Positions 1-5,750 are shown, counted from the first letter of the stretch. The stretch: 7,256 nt of DNA from Kouleothrix aurantiaca (GCA_001399705.1 LJCR01000101.1:1-7256), one strand, 5' to 3'. Numbers and translations are program-made. Notes: generated by a model from the letters alone, not told the origin.

Positions 1-210
1 CTTTCAATCCTGGCGCGCGAGCCGGGGCGGCCCTTCACCCGCGCCCAACTGCTCGACATGGCCTACGACGTGAGCTACTCGGGCTTTGACCGCACCGTAG
101 ACGCGCATATCAAAAACCTGCGCCGCAAGATCGAGCCCGACCCGCGCAACCCGCGCTATGTACAGACGATCTATGGCGTGGGCTACAAGTTTGCCGAAGA
201 TGGGGAGTGA
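1..210 (+). CDS. OmpR/PhoB-family response regulator, C-terminal DNA-binding domain (5' end outside window)
   Basis: The reading frame is open from base 1 to the TGA at 208-210, giving the last 69 residues of a winged-helix response regulator. Recognisable features are the FTRAQLLDMAY segment leading into the recognition helix, the RTVDAHIKNLRRKIEPDP stretch of the recognition helix and its following turn, and the terminal wing YVQTIYGVGYKF, all hallmarks of the Trans_reg_C (OmpR/PhoB) domain. The phosphoacceptor receiver domain would lie upstream and is not visible. In the family, the protein binds direct-repeat DNA once phosphorylated by its partner kinase. That partner is almost certainly the histidine kinase starting 85 bp downstream on the same strand. 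The target genes cannot be inferred. Family assignment is secure; naming it BaeR or similar would be a guess. Confidence 0.93.
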   Translation, partial: LSILAREPGRPFTRAQLLDMAYDVSYSGFDRTVDAHIKNLRRKIEPDPRNPRYVQTIYGVGYKFAEDGE

Positions 211-216
211 GCGAAG

Positions 217-294
217 GAGACAAGAGACAAGAGACAGGAAAAGTCAAACAGTGTATGTGTCTCTGGCTCCTGAATCCTGACTCCTGAATACTGC
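217..294. repeat. Two short heptanucleotide repeat tracts between regulator and kinase
   Basis: Positions 217-237 are three tandem 7-mers (GAGACAA, GAGACAA, GAGACAG). Positions 267-294 are four degenerate 7-mers (CTCCTGA, ATCCTGA, CTCCTGA, ATACTGC). Between them, TGTCTCT at 258-264 is the exact reverse complement of AGAGACA at 223-229 or 230-236, so the leader could fold with either copy. The second tract ends one base before the kinase ATG. Similar 7-bp short tandem repeats are known from cyanobacteria; membership of a dispersed family in this genome is inference. Confidence 0.7.
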
Positions 295-295
295 C

Positions 296-1723
296 ATGAA
301 ACCACGCCTGTTCTGGACAATGCTGCTGGCTTTTACGCTGGTGATCGTGCTGAGCGTCTGCGGGATGCTCGGCTTTGTGGCGCTGGCCGTCTCGGGGCAG
401 TGGCAGCCGGCCGCCGTGCGCGAAACATTCCGCGAGTTTCAGCAGACCTACGCGCTCTCGCTGGGCGACTACTACGTCGCGAATGGCGAGTCGTGGGTGG
501 GCGTCGAGCAGCGCTTCGAAACGCTGCCGGCGGTTGGGCCGGGCAACTTTTTCGACTACGCGCTGGCCGATGAGAACGGGCAGATCATTGCCAGCACCGA
601 CACCAAATACCCCGCCGGCACCGTGCTTTCGGAAAAAGACCTGAAGGGCGGGATTGTGGTGCGCGCGCGCAACCGGCAGGTCGGCACGCTTCTGTTCGAC
701 AATGGCCCGCGCGGGATGATGCAAAGCCCGCCGGCCGCGCCCACCCCCCCGACGGCGCCAGCACGCGGCCCACGCGCCGTGTTCTGGCCGATCCTGCGCA
801 GCTTCCTGATCGCCGCCGGCGTGCTGGTGACGGGTTTGTTGCTGATGGCGCTGTTTTTTGTGCAGCGTATCAGCCGGCCGCTGCGCACGCTCACCGTTGC
901 CGCGCAGCAGCTCGCCACCGGCGCGCTCGACGTGCAGGTGAAGCCCGCGCCCATCCGCGAGGTGAACGAGCTGACGCAGGCATTCAACTCCATGGCGCGC
1001 TCGCTCGCCTCCGCCGATCGCCAGCGCCGCCAGATGACCGCCGACATTGCGCACGAGCTGCGCACGCCGCTGACGATCATCAAAGGGCGGCTGGAAGGCA
1101 TGCAGGATGGTGTGTATGAAGCCAAGCCCGAGGAGCTTGAGCGGCTGCTGGGCGAAACCGCGCTGCTGGAGCGCCTGATCGAAGATCTGCGCCTGCTTGC
1201 GCTGGCCGAAAATGGGCAGCTCCCGCTCTACCGCGAGCCGATCGACCCGCGCGAGCTGCTCGACAACGCGCACAACGCCTTTGCGCGCCAGGCCGCCGAG
1301 CAGCACGTCGCGCTCGCCGTCGACGCGCCCGACGACCTGCCCGCGCTCGACGCCGACCCGCAGCGCCTGGCGCAGGTGCTGGCGAACCTGGTGGCGAACG
1401 CGCTGCGCTACACGCCCGAAGGCGGCAGCATCACGCTCGGCGCGCATACTGCCGGGCAGGAAGGGGCCGATGTCGTAGTGCTCGAAGTGCGCGACACCGG
1501 CGCGGGCATCCCCGCCGACGACCTGCCGCACGTGTTCGATCGCTTCTACCGCGCCGATCGCTCGCGGGCGCGCAGCAGCGGCGGCACCGGGCTGGGGCTG
1601 GCCATCGCGCGCCAGATCGTGCTTTCGCACGGCGGCACGATTCAGGCCAGCAGCACCGAGGGCCAGGGCACCACAATGACGATCACGCTGCCGCTTGAGG
1701 GCAGTGCTGCGCTGGTGGTGTAA
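296..1723 (+). CDS. Membrane-bound sensor histidine kinase (BaeS-like architecture)
   Basis: This 475-residue protein autophosphorylates on a histidine and passes the phosphate to the response regulator encoded just upstream. Domain order: transmembrane helix 1 at about 8-32; an extracytoplasmic sensor region of about 130 residues (33-162) ending in a Pro/Ala-rich stretch at 144-157; transmembrane helix 2 at about 166-190; HAMP at about 187-240; HisKA with H-box DIAHELRTPLT (phosphoacceptor His253); and HATPase_c with N-box ANLVANALRYTPEGG (364-377), G1 DTGAGIP (400-406), F-box FDRFYR and G2 GGTGLGLAIA (429-438). All catalytic boxes are intact, and the length is normal for the family. The ATG at 296 is chosen because a Lys/Arg-then-hydrophobic N-terminus follows directly. 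No Shine-Dalgarno motif precedes it, and a heptamer repeat occupies that place. The stimulus is unknown. Confidence 0.95.
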   Translation: MKPRLFWTMLLAFTLVIVLSVCGMLGFVALAVSGQWQPAAVRETFREFQQTYALSLGDYYVANGESWVGVEQRFETLPAVGPGNFFDYALADENGQIIASTDTKYPAGTVLSEKDLKGGIVVRARNRQVGTLLFDNGPRGMMQSPPAAPTPPTAPARGPRAVFWPILRSFLIAAGVLVTGLLLMALFFVQRISRPLRTLTVAAQQLATGALDVQVKPAPIREVNELTQAFNSMARSLASADRQRRQMTADIAHELRTPLTIIKGRLEGMQDGVYEAKPEELERLLGETALLERLIEDLRLLALAENGQLPLYREPIDPRELLDNAHNAFARQAAEQHVALAVDAPDDLPALDADPQRLAQVLANLVANALRYTPEGGSITLGAHTAGQEGADVVVLEVRDTGAGIPADDLPHVFDRFYRADRSRARSSGGTGLGLAIARQIVLSHGGTIQASSTEGQGTTMTITLPLEGSAALVV

Positions 1724-1745
1724 TACGCTAGAATGTATGGCAGGT

Positions 1746-1775
1746 GCGCCCTTTTACATGAACGCCGCGCTTTTT
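1746..1775 (+). terminator. Weak candidate terminator after the histidine kinase
   Basis: GCGC at 1746-1749 can pair with GCGC at 1767-1770, and the second arm runs directly into five T residues (1771-1775), about 22 bp after the kinase stop. The stem is only 4 bp with a 17-nt loop, so this is a poor intrinsic terminator. It is listed only because nothing better lies at the end of the two-component operon. Confidence 0.2.
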
Positions 1776-1812
1776 CTACCCATCAGCCTCTACCTCACCT
1801 CCCAAGCGGTTC

Positions 1813-1821
1813 TGGTATAAT
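1813..1821 (+). promoter_or_regulatory. Orphan extended -10 promoter motif facing the insertion sequence
   Basis: TGGTATAAT at 1813-1821 is a perfect TATAAT preceded by the TGn of an extended -10 element, in an AT-rich patch inside GC-rich sequence. No convincing -35 box lies 16-18 bp upstream. Transcription from here would begin around 1828-1830 and run straight into the insertion sequence, antisense to its transposase. The gene it once served, if any, is not in the window. The 1724-1838 stretch holds no plausible coding sequence on either strand. Confidence 0.35.
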
Positions 1822-1840
1822 AATTGTTCAACAGAGGCTA

Positions 1841-1868
1841 ATAGGGAAATCAAGTAAAACCCGGACAA
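1841..1868. repeat. IS630 left terminal inverted repeat
   Basis: This repeat pairs with 2946-2973 on the opposite strand, with 22 of 28 matches and 16 of the outermost 19. It overlaps the transposase stop codon (1850-1852), so the coding region runs right into the element's end. The outer base follows a TA at 1839-1840. Confidence 0.88.
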
Positions 1869-2407
1869 ACGAGATGCCAGCCATATTTGTCGAGAAACGA
1901 ACTTTCAAACGTCGACGTCGCCAAATGTTCCTTGAAACGCCTGGCAAGCTCAGGTAGACGACCCTGTGTGTGATTGTGACTGACTGCCCGCCGCGTCGCT
2001 CGCCAGACGTGCTCTTGTGGATTCAGGTCTGGACTCGCCGTTGGGAACACCAGCAGTTCAAGGCGTGGGTGCGCCTCCAGAACGGCTCGTATCGCTGGCC
2101 CGTGATGCCACGGCGCTTTGTCCCACAGCAGCAGGATCGGTTGCTCGGGATAGCTGGCAAGGAGTTGTTCCAGATACGTCGCTGTTGCTTGGGCGGTCAG
2201 TGTCTCGGCCTCACACACAATTTCGCGCCCGGTCTTGAGATCGAGCGTGCCATAAAACGACGTCTTTGCACGACCAGGGTCGCAGCGCACCAGCACCGCT
2301 TCGCCTTGTGGTGCCCATACGTTCATGGTCGTCGCTTGTAAGTACAACGACGCTTCGTCCAGAGCGAGGACGACCGTTTCAGGAGCTTCTTGAGCCGTGT
2401 CAATCAG
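1850..2407 (-). CDS. IS630 transposase, C-terminal catalytic part (orfB, expressed by -1 frameshift)
   Basis: This 185-codon segment is in the -1 frame relative to orfA and carries the RNase H-like DDE core. It is expected to be translated as the C-terminus of a 362-residue orfA-orfB fusion, not alone. The first catalytic Asp lies in LALDEAS (fusion residue 194), the second in ILLLWDKAPWH (273) and the Glu in SPDLNPQEHVW (309), giving D-D-35-E spacing typical of IS630. The first Asp is encoded upstream of any plausible internal start (TTG at 2347, or the ATG seven codons later). A protein started independently would therefore lack it, which argues for frameshift expression. All catalytic residues and the family's C-terminal segment are present, so the enzyme may still be active. 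It ends at the TGA inside the left inverted repeat. Confidence 0.88.
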   Translation of the reverse strand: MIDTAQEAPETVVLALDEASLYLQATTMNVWAPQGEAVLVRCDPGRAKTSFYGTLDLKTGREIVCEAETLTAQATATYLEQLLASYPEQPILLLWDKAPWHHGPAIRAVLEAHPRLELLVFPTASPDLNPQEHVWRATRRAVSHNHTQGRLPELARRFKEHLATSTFESSFLDKYGWHLVCPGFT

Positions 2408-2937
2408 TTTTTTTCAAGCTGTGCTTCAAACTCGGCCACCACCGTTTCGCGGCGCGACTTGAACACGGTCGTCGGTTGATGATAGCTAAAGGTGCAGCGC
2501 GCAAATAATGTGTAGTAGGATGTCGCACTTTGATAGCTGACCGAGTACCAGAACTCGACCGCACGTTTGAGGTCGGGTACAGTCCACACAAGGCCATCAG
2601 CGGTGGCAGTGTCTGGGCCAAACAGTGAGCGCGGTGTGTAGAGGCGTAATTTGCCGGACAAGTCATCGATTTGCTCGGGGCGAAGTTTGGCACTATTGCC
2701 ACCACGCCGATGATCGGTGAGCGCAGCGATACCGCCTGAGCGGTAGGCACGGCACCAATCCATCAGGCTGGAACGAGGAGTGCCAGTGATTGCGAGAATG
2801 TCAGCAGCGCTGTAGCCCTGGCCATACAAGCGGACTGCTTGGAAGCGTGTTCGTTCAGGCCCATTGGTGGTTGCGTGATAGGCGGCTTCGAGGGCGCGCA
2901 CGGCCTCATCACCAAGGTCAAATGTTCGTTTTCTCAT
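2404..2937 (-). CDS. IS630 transposase, N-terminal DNA-binding part (orfA)
   Basis: This 177-residue protein binds the element ends. Residues about 32-64 form a helix-turn-helix (RFQAVRLYGQGYSAADILAI then PRSSLMDWCRAY), and a second winged-helix-like segment covers about 85-150, the usual bipartite DNA-binding region of IS630 transposases. The ATG at 2937 is chosen because MRKRTFDLGDEAV begins just inside the right terminal repeat; the open frame continues upstream into the LacI gene only by chance. A possible -10 box, TACAAT, lies upstream on the - strand at 2945-2950, and an AGGG sits close to the start. The frame ends at TGA 2404-2406 directly after the slippery heptamer, so termination gives orfA alone and a -1 shift gives the full transposase. 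Confidence 0.88.
   Translation of the reverse strand: MRKRTFDLGDEAVRALEAAYHATTNGPERTRFQAVRLYGQGYSAADILAITGTPRSSLMDWCRAYRSGGIAALTDHRRGGNSAKLRPEQIDDLSGKLRLYTPRSLFGPDTATADGLVWTVPDLKRAVEFWYSVSYQSATSYYTLFARCTFSYHQPTTVFKSRRETVVAEFEAQLEKN
2407..2413 (-). promoter_or_regulatory. A AAA AAC slippery heptamer, probable programmed -1 frameshift site
   Basis: Read on the - strand in the orfA frame, the codons are GAA AAA AAC TGA. The heptamer A AAA AAC fits the X XXY YYZ rule for tandem -1 slippage and is immediately followed by the orfA stop. Slipping back one base places the ribosome on CTG ATT GAC and opens the orfB frame. A 6-bp stem with a 7-nt loop (TCGTCC, loop TCGCTCT, GGACGA) begins about 33 nt downstream, further than typical stimulators. 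A one-base indel in the A7 run is the alternative explanation. Confidence 0.72.
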
Positions 2938-2945
2938 GTACCCTA

Positions 2946-2973
2946 TTGTACGACTTTTATTTGCTTTTCCTAT
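2946..2973. repeat. IS630 right terminal inverted repeat
   Basis: This repeat is the counterpart of 1841-1868. A TA (2974-2975) adjoins its outer end and LacI coding sequence follows. The repeat supplies five foreign codons and the in-frame TAA (2957-2959) that ends the truncated LacI reading frame. Confidence 0.88.
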
Positions 2974-3616
2974 TAGGGTCAAGCGGTAAGCCAGCCATAG
3001 AGAGTTCCTGCTGAAAGCCGAACAAGCGCTGTTCGCTCGTATGGATTGCATAATCCGGTACATCAGCATCGCCGACGAAGCCAAAGCGCCGATGGCCACG
3101 GGCAACAAAGTAGCGCGCTACAAGGCCGCCGCCGGCGATATTATCGATCTCGACGCTGCTGAAGTACGGGTGAACACATTCGATCTGCACCGTCTCAAGA
3201 TGGGGGGTGCGCAGGCGCTCGCCAGCTGCGTCGCCAAATGGTAGCGCCATCACAATCAGGCCATCGAGCCGGCGCGTGACCGGCAGCGTCGCAAGGTAGC
3301 TATCGCGCCGCGAGGCCGAGTCGACATTATAGATCACAAGTTCGTAGGCCGCATCGCCAAGCATTGTGACGCCCCGCAGGCGCTGCACGAATGATGGGTA
3401 TGTGATGAACGGTGCCAGGATGCCAATTCTGCCGGTGCCTTTTCGCGCGCGGGCGGCCGCCTCTGCTTTCGGTACGAAGTGCAGCCGATCAATGGCGGCA
3501 AGCACGCGCGAGCGCGTGGCTTCGTTCACTTGATCGGGCGAATTCAGAACTCGCGAGACCGTGGTAATACTGACGTTTGCCGACTTCGCGACATCGTAAA
3601 TCGTCGCATCAGACAT
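2957..3616 (-). pseudogene. LacI-family transcriptional regulator, 3'-truncated at the insertion sequence
   Basis: The ATG at 3616 is preceded by GGAG with 5-nt spacing. About 214 native codons follow, then five codons from the IS end and a stop. The N-terminal helix-turn-helix is complete (TIYDVAKSANVSITTVSRVLNS) and a hinge-like segment FVPKAEAAARARKGTGRIG follows. The N-terminal half of the sugar-binding domain (PFITYPSFVQRLRGV, RRFGFVGDADVPDY) is intact. The protein stops where the intact neighbour (3748-4764) reaches about residue 222 of 338, so about 116 residues, including the distal effector-binding lobe and dimer surface, are missing. The two proteins are clearly paralogues, more than half identical by eye. 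If made, the fragment could bind DNA but should not sense sugar or dimerise normally. I treat it as a pseudogene. Confidence 0.88.
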
Positions 3617-3676
3617 AGCAGCTCCGCTCGCCCAACATGATTACCTGCGCGGTTACCGTCAGTTTGTGTCGAATTT

Positions 3677-3692
3677 CCAGCAAAACTGCTGG
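3677..3692. other. Perfect 6-bp inverted repeat between the two LacI genes
   Basis: CCAGCA (3677-3682) and TGCTGG (3687-3692) are exact complements separated by AAAC. It lies in the 131-bp gap downstream of the intact lacI-type gene and upstream of the truncated one. It is not followed by a T tract on the - strand, so it is a poor terminator. It could be an operator for the truncated paralogue or an mRNA hairpin. No convincing promoter was found in this gap. Confidence 0.4.
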
Positions 3693-3747
3693 CTTTCCTC
3701 GCCGTCCGTTTATTGGTGCCGCCTGCTTGAACGTATCGGAGAAGCTA

Positions 3748-4764
3748 TCAGGCAGTCGCGCGTCGCATCAGTGTAAACTGCAGATCAATCTGCCGTGGCG
3801 GATTTTCTTCTTCAGCTATTTGCGCCAGCAGCAGCTCCACAGCCAGCCGGCCAGACTCTTTGAGCTGCTGGCGGATTGTGGTCAGGCCGATGAAATCGGA
3901 AATGCTGATATCGTCGAAGCCCATTACCGCGAGGTCGCCCGGCACCGACAGGCCGCGCTCGCGCGCCGCACTGATCACGCCGATTGCCTGAGTGTCGCTG
4001 CCCGCGAAGATGACCTCTGGTGGCTCGGGCAGGTCGAGCAGCGTGTGCCCCTCCTGCCGGGCCTGCTCCATGCCAAACGGCGCCAGCCGGACGTAGGCAT
4101 CGGGCAAATGGAGACCGTTAAGCGCCAGGGTGTGCCGAAACGTGCCGAGCTTCTGATCTTCCAGCACGCCAACAAAATCCGGTATGTCCGTGTCGCCCAC
4201 AAAACCGAAACGGCGATAGCCTCGCTCGACCAGATATTCCGCAGCCATGCGCCCGCCCACGGTGTCGTCGTGAATAATACTGCTGACCGGCTTGCTGAAG
4301 TTTTGGCTTGCTGACACAATCTGAACGGTCGGCAGGCGAAAATTCAGCAAGCGCTCGGCCACTTTGTCGTCAAATGGCAGCCCAATCACGATCACACCGT
4401 CGACACGGCGCGTCAGCGGCAAGTTGGCAAGGTAGCCATCGCGCTGCGCCGCCGAAGCAACATCATAAATCACCGGTTCGTAGGGCTGCCCAACCAGCGC
4501 CGCCACGACGCCGCGCAGGCGATCGATAAACGAGTCCGAGGTAAAAAACGGCGTGAGGACGCCAATGCGCCCAACTCCCTTACGCGCGCGCACCTGCGCT
4601 TCGATTTTAGGAACAAAATGAAGTTCATCGATGGCATTTAAAACACGTGCACGCGTCTCTGGCCCAACTTGGTCCGGAGAGTTCAGAACACGCGAAACCG
4701 TCGCGATACTAACACCAGCACGCCGTGAGACGTCATAAATCGTCGCGGTTGCCATATATGCCAC
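3748..4764 (-). CDS. LacI-family transcriptional repressor
   Basis: This 338-residue regulator has the standard LacI/GalR plan: an N-terminal helix-turn-helix (TIYDVSRRAGVSIATVSRVL, 8-27), a hinge at about 52-66, then a periplasmic-binding-protein-like effector domain (about 67-335). C-terminal landmarks are VIFAGSDTQAIGVISAARERG and AVMGFDDISIS. In the family, sugar or sugar-phosphate binding releases the repressor from palindromic operators. The GTG at 4764 is preferred because AGGA lies 5 nt upstream; the ATG four codons in (4755) has no nearby Shine-Dalgarno but would match the paralogue's start better. The hinge is unusual: PKIEAQVR puts Arg59 at the position of LacI Leu56. It probably controls the sugar operon at 4881-7256 and, from the palindromes in its leader, itself. 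The effector is unknown. Confidence 0.95.
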   Translation of the reverse strand: MAYMATATIYDVSRRAGVSIATVSRVLNSPDQVGPETRARVLNAIDELHFVPKIEAQVRARKGVGRIGVLTPFFTSDSFIDRLRGVVAALVGQPYEPVIYDVASAAQRDGYLANLPLTRRVDGVIVIGLPFDDKVAERLLNFRLPTVQIVSASQNFSKPVSSIIHDDTVGGRMAAEYLVERGYRRFGFVGDTDIPDFVGVLEDQKLGTFRHTLALNGLHLPDAYVRLAPFGMEQARQEGHTLLDLPEPPEVIFAGSDTQAIGVISAARERGLSVPGDLAVMGFDDISISDFIGLTTIRQQLKESGRLAVELLLAQIAEEENPPRQIDLQFTLMRRATA

Positions 4765-4791
4765 ACTGTTCCTGGCACAACGGTATTGGAT

Positions 4792-4809
4792 GAGCTTGAA
4801 TGAAAGCTC
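4792..4809. promoter_or_regulatory. Candidate operator GAGCTT-N6-AAGCTC
   Basis: This is a perfect 6-bp inverted repeat with a 6-bp spacer, giving an 18-bp symmetric site of the size LacI-family dimers bind. It lies between the predicted transcription start and the start codon of the intact lacI-type gene. As RNA it could also fold into a hairpin. Binding by the adjacent repressor is inference. Confidence 0.45.
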
Positions 4810-4813
4810 TTAC

Positions 4814-4842
4814 ATCGTATACGACAGGTTAAGAATTGTCAA
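4814..4842 (-). promoter_or_regulatory. Sigma-70-type promoter of the intact lacI-type gene
   Basis: On the - strand a perfect TTGACA (-35, complement of 4837-4842) is followed after exactly 17 bp by TACGAT (-10, complement of 4814-4819), matching TATAAT at four positions. Predicted transcription starts around 4807 and gives a leader of about 43 nt. It separates the repressor gene from the upstream sugar genes, so the repressor can be transcribed independently. Confidence 0.65.
4815..4824. promoter_or_regulatory. Candidate operator palindrome TCGTATACGA overlapping the -10 box
   Basis: This is a perfect 10-bp palindrome centred on TA that overlaps the -10 hexamer of the lacI-type gene promoter. 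A dimeric repressor bound here would block RNA polymerase, so autoregulation is a reasonable inference. Canonical LacI operators are centred on CpG, so the TA centre is worth noting beside the repressor's atypical hinge. Confidence 0.5.
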
Positions 4843-4880
4843 GAGGCAATTAAACCATGGCTTCGCGCCAGCAGGATCTA

Positions 4881-5732
4881 TCAGCCTGCCACCTGCGCGT
4901 CGAGCGCCGCGCCTTTCTGGCGTAGAAACGCGACACATGGATCGACCTGTTCTTCGGCCAGTGCGTGCAGGATGAGCGGCCCGCGATAGCCCACGCGGCG
5001 CAGCAGCGACAGGTACAGATTGTAGTCGAGCTGCCCCGTGCCGGCGGCCTCGTGCCCGGCATCGCCGTCGCGGCTCAAATCCTTCGCGTGGGCCAGCACA
5101 ATGTCGCTGCCCAGCAGCGCGAACGCTTCCTCCAAAATCTCGCGCATCCGGGCGAGCGCGCCGGCGTGGAAGAGGTTCGCCCCATCCATAACAATTTTCA
5201 GCCGCGGCGAGCCGATCTCATCGAGCAAGCGTCGCGCTTTAGCCGCCGAGTCGATCACATTCGAGATCTCTGGCTCGATCCCCAGCGTGGCGGCGTTGTC
5301 CTCCGCGATCTTCACCATCTCGCGCAGCGACGCGATCATGTCGCGCCAGGCTGCGGGTGTGTCGTTGCCGGCGTGCCGCCGCCACATATTCTCGGGGTCG
5401 CGCGTTCCGGTGGAAAGGGTGATCAGCGCGGTGCCGAGCTGGTGGCAGGATGCCGCGAGCACGTGGAGCCGGCGTATCCCGGCACGGCGCTGCTCCATGT
5501 CGGGGTGGATGATGTTGAATGTGCCCGAAACCGCGGCCATAGCAATGCTGCGGGCGGCCAGCTCGCGCCGAATCGTTGCCGCCAGCGCCGAATCGATTTG
5601 ATCGGGCATGCTTGGCAGGCCCGCGCAGGCCATGTTGAACTGAACCTGCTGAATGCCGTGCGCCGCCACTGCGTCGAGCGTTTCGGCCAGCGATGGCCGC
5701 ACGAAGGTTTTGGCGAAGATGCCGATCTGCAT
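4881..5732 (-). CDS. Sugar phosphate isomerase/epimerase family protein (AP endonuclease 2-like TIM barrel)
   Basis: This 283-residue single-domain protein belongs to the xylose-isomerase-like TIM-barrel superfamily, whose members isomerise or epimerise sugars or inosose using a divalent metal. Supporting segments are the N-terminal strand MQIGIFAKTF, LGIEPEISN with the likely metal ligand Glu153, KIVMDGANLFH with Asp183 and His189, and LAHAKD with His215 and Asp218. At the usual fourth ligand position, a Glu at the end of the last strand, this protein has GPLILHAL (His256) with EE at 260-261. I think this occurs in a known subgroup but cannot confirm it. AAGGGAAG lies just upstream of the ATG. 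It follows the oxidoreductase by 18 bp and so is co-transcribed. No signal peptide is seen, so it is cytoplasmic. The exact substrate is unknown. Confidence 0.88.
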   Translation of the reverse strand: MQIGIFAKTFVRPSLAETLDAVAAHGIQQVQFNMACAGLPSMPDQIDSALAATIRRELAARSIAMAAVSGTFNIIHPDMEQRRAGIRRLHVLAASCHQLGTALITLSTGTRDPENMWRRHAGNDTPAAWRDMIASLREMVKIAEDNAATLGIEPEISNVIDSAAKARRLLDEIGSPRLKIVMDGANLFHAGALARMREILEEAFALLGSDIVLAHAKDLSRDGDAGHEAAGTGQLDYNLYLSLLRRVGYRGPLILHALAEEQVDPCVAFLRQKGAALDAQVAG

Positions 5733-5750
5733 GGTGCTTCCCTTCTGGGC

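Larger units (their letters stand above)
1841..2973 (-). mobile_element. Complete IS630-family insertion sequence, 1133 bp
   Basis: The element is bounded by imperfect terminal inverted repeats (1841-1868 and 2946-2973, consensus start ATAGGNAAANCAANTAAAA) that match at 22 of 28 positions. TA dinucleotides flank it at 1839-1840 and 2974-2975, as expected for the TA target duplication of IS630/Tc1-mariner elements. Inside is a single transposase on the - strand, split over two frames by a slippery site. Base composition is visibly less GC-rich than the neighbouring genes, suggesting acquisition from elsewhere. No passenger gene is present. The right end lies in a LacI-family gene whose 3' part is gone. 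Family assignment rests on the DDE motifs and TA flanks; the exact IS name is unknown. Confidence 0.9.

Noticed and set aside
110..1630. 506-codon open frame on the - strand opposite the histidine kinase
   Set aside because: The opposite strand encodes an intact kinase with every catalytic box. The antisense frame is rich in Arg/Gln/His/Gly as expected from mirrored GC-rich codons, and I recognise no domain in it.
1733..1957. 74-codon + strand frame across the left IS end
   Set aside because: It spans non-coding flank, the inverted repeat and antisense transposase sequence, with no RBS or similarity.
2938..3108. Upstream extension of the transposase orfA frame into the LacI gene
   Set aside because: The open frame crosses the inverted repeat by chance. 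The residues before MRKRTF translate LacI sequence in the wrong frame, so the ATG at 2937 is the true start.
3637..4314. 225-codon + strand frame opposite the intact lacI-type gene
   Set aside because: It overlaps a fully motif-supported LacI gene and the intergenic hairpin, and has no family resemblance.
4866..4890. GCAGG/CCTGC inverted repeat at the end of the isomerase gene as a terminator
   Set aside because: The stem is only 5 bp with a 9-nt loop and no T tract follows on the - strand.
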